Positions 58,451 to 64,000 of a DNA stretch of 64,000 nt are shown piece after piece (the stretch's first letter is position 1; each line of letters begins with the position of its first letter). The DNA is from Cunninghamia lanceolata (lineage: Eukaryota; Streptophyta; Pinopsida; Cupressales; Cupressaceae): contig BSBN01000334.1 of NCBI GenBank assembly GCA_027924645.1, positions 3,906,001-3,970,000 on the forward strand, written 5' to 3'. Under the pieces are notes generated by a model. The model was not told the origin of the DNA. It ran no database searches and saw nothing but the letters and a program-made list of their open reading frames with translations. Position numbers and translations under genes: made by a program.

Positions 58451-61400
58451 TGTTAGAGCTCAAGATTCATTTTCACTCCTATATGAAACAGTATCAAAAT
58501 GCACCTGCTATCTTACACAAGCATCTAGTCATGAAGATGGAAGAGATAAATAGACATCAAATGCATATATACAATCATAAGAAGAAGCAAGGAATAGTTA
58601 TAGCATCATCAAGAGAGGCTAATCAACATTCATGTTTTCTCTAACAAGTTTGTTGAATGTGCATGCATAGATACATTAGTATACCTTTAAGTTATCATAG
58701 AAATCCCACAAGAACACCAAAGATCAAAGAGCTAAATGAGAATATGCATCTAGAGGAATATCATGGGGCAGCCACATGTTTAGGGAAGATAGTCATAACT
58801 AGAGAACTATTAGAAGACACTGCTGGGAGAAATCATTAGGTTTCAAAGGATAGTCAGCTACACAATGAAATATAGGAAGAACCAAGTAAGAAGAAGGCAG
58901 TGGTCAAATACCATAATAGTTATAGAGGATCTATCAACATGATAAGAGAGTAGAGTAGTCTTGAGAGGAGCAATGATAATGTGGACAACCATGTGAAGAA
59001 TAAGGGACAGTCATAAAATGGTTACAAAGAGGTAGAAACAAATAAAAGTAAGAAGACAGACATAAAGATAGTCAAACACTAGGTGAACAATCCCAGAGCA
59101 AATATCTTATAGTGATATTAGAAGCCTAGGTTTAGAAGAGATATTCAAAGAGACAGTAACCATTAAAGTTATGAAAGATCATCATCAAACATCTGCTAAA
59201 TTCTAATAAATAGGAAGTGTTTAGTCATCAATGTCTGTTGTGTGTATCATGTAGTTCATAGCCTCCATCTTCAACACTGGTTTGCGATAATGAACATCCA
59301 TGACGACAAGGAAGCAACCACCAACCACTAAGGTACAGTCATTCAAGATACATATGTATGCATCAAAGGACAGTTATGTTCATCATCAAAGAAAGTTGTG
59401 CATAATCACAAAGGTGTAGTCATGTTTGATGAAGAGGAAACAACCTCTATTAACTGAGAGCAACCAGTAATGAAGATTGTCAATAGTCAAAATAACAGAG
59501 AGGTCTAAAACAACCAAAAGTGAAGAGAGTACAATTTTGAACTATTAATGAGTAGCCATTATGAAAAAGGCATCATGAAGTAGTTTGAACACTATGGAAT
59601 ATTGAAAAAAGATAGCTATTAAATGCCACAATATTCACACTAAGGAGCAACAATATGATAGTGCATCTGACATGTGATGACAGTGTGAAGTTCATGGTGG
59701 ATAGCATGACAGTCAACAAACCCAAACAATAAGCCTAGACCTCTACAGATCAAAGGGGTGGAAGTCAAAGAGAGACATCAATGATTGTAACAGGAATATC
59801 ATGAAGGATACAAAGGATGATCAACTTTAATGAGTGCAGCCAAAAGACTATATACCATCTATAAAGTCATCATGGAGGTTTACAACAGTATTCATAGACA
59901 ATCAAAGATAAAGACCAAAATGAAAGGAGGATCCATAAGTGTAAAACATAGTGAGAAAGCATTCTTCATAGTGAACTAAGAGTTAGTCAACTCTTAAATA
60001 ATGACAGTGATAAAGGTTTAGCAGAGGCATCAATGTTTCTTTTAAACTCTTAAAGTTTTGTAGGCTTTGTGACTGAGCTGGGTAATCTTTTTTGTATACA
60101 AGGTCTACAAAGATGCAAGATAAGAATAGTGATTATGAGATCCAAGCTTATTTTCAGTAAGATGTAGATCACAAATCATACTTTCATTCATTTTGAGATC
60201 ATGGTTTCATTTAATTCAAGTGACAGGAGGTAAAAAACTTAGAAGGATTTCATAATGATATGAGATATCTTTATGGACTGTGATAATATTGCAAGGTGTA
60301 AAGACATTACAAGATCAGTCAGAAACAAAGAAAATAGTCAAGAGAAAAAGGATATAGTCATGAGGACATTTTAAGAAGTCACTTCTTATCATGGAGTAGT
60401 TACCAGGCAAATAATACCTTGATAGTTATGATCGATAGTGAGGTAGTTTGTACAGTGAAGGAGAAACTATAGTGAACAGTCAAGGGATTATTATCACATC
60501 CACAGGGATTGTATGATGACAATCAACCTGAGAGAAATGCTTTTAGTTTTTAAAAGTTTCACAAACCCTTGATAAGGTGTAAATAAGGAAAGGAGAAGTC
60601 ATCTAGAAGTAAAGAAGTGAGTGTTAGGACATTATGACCTAGAAGGACAAGGCTCTCAACAAAGAATATATATATCGAGATGGTGATTATCATCTCTTGG
60701 GTATTGTAGACTTTCAGTAGTAAATGAAGCTGAGAAAGGTATAGAAAGGTCCTCTCATCATGCAAGAGAGTCTACAAAAGAAAACTTCTCATGACTGCAT
60801 ATAGAGGTTTGTTCTCTCCTTTTCTATTTTGTCAAATTTGTGAAGAGTTTAGGTCTAATGATTCTAAGGACAGCAAAGGCATCTCTCAAGAAGAGAGGGA
60901 AGGTATACCTAGATTTATAACAGTCATAGAGATTGTCACCTTAGAAGGAAACCTGTCTAGTGTGCAGTCTTGTCCTATTATTTCTCTTAGAGGTTTTATG
61001 TTCCTTGGTTGTTTAAATGTGCCATGCTTGACTATCAAGAGGTATGAAAGGAGACCTACAGGAACTCATCAGGCAGAGTCTGCACTATCCACAAAGGGTT
61101 ATCTAGAAGTAATTAAAAGTTTTAAGGATCTATAGATGTTAAAGATAGCAGATCATAAAAAGGGTCATGAATAGAAGAATAAGATGAAACAACAGTCATG
61201 ATCTAGTCATAGAAAGGTGCAACACAAAACAGAGAGAAAGTAGTAGTCACATGTGAATTAGGAATGGTCATGTGACTATTTTTGAAGAAGTACATAAGAA
61301 TAAAACACAAGAGGTAGTTTTCTAGAAAACAAAAGAGCATATTTCATGAACTTCCATACAAGAAACCCTCACGTATAGGTAGAGCAGTAAAGTAGTTTTT

Positions 61401-62793
61401 CAAGCATTTTCTTTAGAGGAAGCAACATTCTATAGTAGAGATCAAAGGAGATAAGCCTTTTTTTCATGGTTCTCATTCATAGGTAAAGCCAAAACCATGA
61501 AGTTTTATCATGTAGGAAGCAACATTGAACACTTTTCATCATTTTTCTCCAACATAAATAGTAAAGGGAGCTGACGCTCTTCATTTTCAAGACAAAATGT
61601 GAAAGTAAGGAACCCAAAAGTGCTAACAATACAGAGTTTGCTCAATTTTTGAGGAGGTATGTAAAGCCAAAGCAGCAAAGCAGGAAACAGACTTACCAAA
61701 AAAGCCTCCAGAAGCCTTCCATAGGAAACCTTTGGTAAATAGCCCTTCAAAACCCCTAGTGGCACTAGAAGCAGAGCAGCTAAACTGGATATGTGGAAAA
61801 GAAAATGATAAGATTTTAGGGTTTGCAAAGGATGTTGTGTTCATAAGAATGCCCTAGCCTAATGGGCTTATTCTCTTTTTTGACTTCTAAAGTTAGAATT
61901 ATTGAAAAATCAAATGATAGGTCATAGTCATGTCCTTCTAAGTGTTGAAATGCCTAGTGAAGCATGAGGAGGCCATCAAAGTTATAAGGGTATAATGACT
62001 ATTTTGACCTTTTAAAGGTTCCTTATCAAACCTTAAAAATCAAGGTTAAGGAAATCAAAAGAATGTTGTGATGACCTTTATAGGGTTATTTTTTGACATT
62101 TGGTCAACTCTACATCATTGGACAATTTTGAGGTCTCTTTGCAAGCCAAAGATGAAAAAGACAATTATTATAGCCTTATGATCTTTTGTAAAGGGTAGAA
62201 ATTAAGTGAATTTATTATGTAAACCCTTTTCTTTTACATGAGAAGGAGGCAAAAAATATTGTATTTTTAACACTTATTAAGGGTAATATTCTATAAATTA
62301 CCTTAATATTTGTTAAATAAAACCAAGAACATAATTATATCACTTATTAAGGTAAAACATGCATATGAATTACCCTTAATATTTGTTAAAATAATGTATT
62401 TTTTCCCTCAAATCATGCAAAAGACTAATGTGGAAACAAAATGAGGTGGCAAACTCATGTTGGAGGTTACTTCACTTCTATTCTTGACTTTGAGTCAAAC
62501 TGGGCCAATTTTGGAGGTCGGTTTGGTCAAACACCTTGAGAGGAGGAGTTATGAGCTAAAATGGCTCAATTTGGAGTAGTTGTCGGCCCCTTTATTTAAG
62601 AATTTTCCTCTTGCTCATCGAGCAACTAGGAGTTGACTTTTCCAACCTACTCATGCATCACTTGGAGTGTAGTTTGACAGGAGTTGATCTTCCCTTTGCA
62701 TTTTGAGATAGATTTTTGTATTATAGGAGAAAAAGCTTATGCTTTTTTCTCAGTTCTTTCTTTTTCTCTTGCCTTTGCACATTGTAGAGACAG
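58451..62793 (+). repeat. 3' LTR of the long gypsy element, 3'-truncated
   Basis: Starts TGTTAGAGCTC after the polypurine tract. From about 59325 it aligns with the 5' LTR. Similarity stops abruptly at about 62793 (after AGACAGATTCAAACT), where the next ~0.6 kb of the 5' LTR has no counterpart. The 114-codon frame at 60791-61135 is broken by stops in the 5' LTR and is not supported as a gene. Confidence 0.85.
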
Positions 62794-63129
62794 ATTCAAA
62801 CTGAGATATTTTCCCTTCATATGCAATCTAATACAAATGTAAAATGAAGTGCAATTGTTTGATCTGCAACCCACCATTATAATGATTGATGCAACAATGA
62901 ACTGATGCCAAATAGGTACCCCTCAATTGTGTAATGTTCAATAAGTGATATTGCAGATTCATTAAATAACTGATGTTGTGCTTTGACCTTATTTGCCATC
63001 GATCCATCATTACAAAAGGTCGCTCCCTAAGTTGCAGCGCGTCTCTTAAGAAATGATGTGCCTCTTTATTATACTTGCAATATGAAACAAAAGCCTTTAG
63101 AGGTCGCACCCTAATGACCCAGCCTCTGA
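62794..63129. other. Junction of truncated LTR and host-derived pseudogene; little recognisable
   Basis: The left part is unassigned. The right part may be the eroded end of the TOG/ARM pseudogene, but similarity is too weak to place it. Confidence 0.4.
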
Positions 63130-63810
63130 ACACTCTTGGATATACACGAAGATGTCTTAGCTCGAATTCATGGATTTTTATGTTTAACATAGGGCTGCAA
63201 CTTATGCACCAATAGATTAGGAGAAATACACGTGGTCATCATAATCACTGCTTTTCAGCTGCCTCGGCTACAAACCGCTTATCTTAGCAAGCCCTCAAAA
63301 AGTTGCAAAAGAAGAGGGTCAAGTTAATCTATCATTTGATCCTGATATGCTTTGAGAAGGTCTGATGATGCCATAATTGCAGTTTTACAGAGAGCACTTC
63401 TTGAATTATTCATCGATTTTAACTATCAAGGTGATTTCATTGGCCAATATTGGAAACATGGCCTCCTTATGAAAAATTGATAGCAGTCGCACATGAATTA
63501 ATGACTCACAAACCATAAGCCAGTCCTTAGAGTCAAGCTTGTCTAACAGTGCAAGATGAGCATCCACATCTTCGAGGTCATTCAAGTTCTCAGATTTGAG
63601 ATACTCGATTTCAGGATAGACTACCTCTGGTACTGCATCCATGAGTTTAGCAGCTTCAAGGTCCTGACTTGAGTTCTTTGAGTTCTGCATGTCCATATTC
63701 TTATTATTGTTCACACTTAAAGACTTTCCAATGCTTCCTTTACTAGAATTGCCAGCTTTTCTGTCCAACAAAGGTGATGCATTGTGATCCCGGAGAGCTT
63801 TTCCAGACAT
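63130..63810 (-). pseudogene. Plant TOG/ARM-repeat protein, disrupted copy
   Basis: From ATG 63810 the minus strand starts MSGKALRD, then a Ser/Asn-rich linker, then a TOG/ARM-repeat start: EYLKSENLNDLEDVDAHL, LDSKDWLMVCESL, HVRLLSIFHKEAM. After 63415 the frame is lost, but the family continues in other frames: SRSALCKTAIMASSDLLKAY (about 63400-63340), LDPLLLQL, then LVHKLQPYVKHKNP (about 63215-63175). So the same ancestral coding sequence runs for at least 0.65 kb with frameshifts and stops. Plant members of this family are about 300-350-residue ARM-repeat proteins, from memory. No intron is visible in the span, which would fit a retroposed copy, but I cannot compare it with the parent gene. 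Confidence 0.8.
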
Positions 63811-64000
63811 CTATGCTAGTTGTGTACCAGACTAAAGCCTTAAGAGCAATGTGAAACGGGGCTTGGGATTTGGTGTCTGTACTCTTCTCATGCTTGTTTC
63901 ATTTTCATGGAGCGCCATGCATTGAGAGGCTTGCACCATATCATTATCTGAAGCTTACGATCATTCTTTGGATCTTTGGCCGAGGCTTACTAAAAGAGAA
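63811..64000. other. Right edge, nothing recognised
   Basis: 190 bases upstream of the pseudogene start. They may contain former 5' untranslated sequence. Confidence 0.4.

Larger units (their letters stand above)
44990..62793 (+). mobile_element. Old Ty3/gypsy element with very long LTRs and a second RNase H (Tat-like)
   Basis: Two long similar segments (about 44990-48575 and 59325-62793) flank a gag-pol interior from 49.2 to 57.4 kb. The 5' LTR lacks its first ~0.9 kb (cut near the 43746-44862 LTR). The 3' LTR lacks its last ~0.6 kb (cut at 62793). Combining both, the full LTR was roughly 4.9 kb. The interior carries gag, protease, an archaeal-type RNase H, RT, RNase H and integrase. It hosts a SINE and a small LTR element. 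Many stops and at least one frameshift make it non-functional. Confidence 0.88.

Noticed and set aside
60791..61135. 114-codon plus-strand frame in the 3' LTR
   Set aside because: The homologous stretch of the 5' LTR (about 46450-46790) is full of stops, so it is not conserved as coding.
1..64000. tRNA, rRNA or other structural RNA genes
   Set aside because: None was recognised. Matches to tRNA ends are retrotransposon primer-binding sites or the SINE's internal promoter.

Overview
The window looks like a heavily transposon-filled intergenic stretch of a large plant nuclear genome. The evidence is Ty1/copia and Ty3/gypsy elements of plant type primed by initiator-Met tRNA, GT-AG introns, a plant-telomere-like (TTTAGGG-derived) satellite, and AT-rich, CpG-poor decayed DNA. 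Very long LTRs and slow decay by point mutation suggest a gymnosperm, probably a conifer; that is inference. No intact host gene was found. The only host-derived coding sequence is a broken copy of a TOG/ARM-repeat protein at the right edge.

Layout. 1-1811: gag-protease part of a Ty3/gypsy element (minus strand) with its primer-binding site. 3.7-5.2 kb: decayed copia fragment. 5.34-6.42 kb: LTR with its polypurine tract; a related LTR lies inverted at 43.75-44.86 kb. 6.4-9.7 kb: unassigned non-coding repeats. 9.73-10.98 kb and 40.70-41.72 kb: two halves of one gypsy gag-pol reading frame, separated by a giant insertion.

The central object is that insertion, 10,985-40,693 (29.7 kb). It is a DNA transposon with 32-bp terminal inverted repeats and a 4-bp TAGG target duplication. 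Removing it with one TAGG copy rejoins the interrupted gypsy frame exactly. It contains CpG-rich palindromes near both ends; a DDE-type transposase gene on the plus strand (25,787-28,884, two exons, nine nonsense codons, no frameshift seen); and a second gene on the minus strand (40,435-38,348) with seven exons, six GT-AG introns and four nonsense codons, whose product I do not recognise. It also carries three repeat compartments: a telomere-like satellite with a ~0.8-kb higher-order unit, a ~359-bp tandem array, and ~6 kb studded with GGCGC/GCGCC motifs. The 4-bp duplication and transposase motifs fit the Sola superfamily best, tentatively. A young copia element (13,511-20,594, LTRs ~1% apart, intact 1,384-residue polyprotein) sits in the satellite with a 5-bp duplication, giving four nested levels: gypsy, giant transposon, satellite, copia.

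From ~45 to 62.8 kb lies an old gypsy element with LTRs of roughly 4-5 kb. Its domain order is gag, protease, a second (archaeal-type) RNase H, RT, RNase H, integrase. It was hit by a 2,093-bp non-autonomous LTR element carrying only a partial gag (52,209-54,301) and by a 147-bp SINE in its 5' LTR (47,986-48,132); the other LTR shows the empty site for the SINE. Almost all nonsense codons in the older elements are of a kind produced by C-to-T change at CGA, CAG or CAA, which fits long-term cytosine methylation and deamination.
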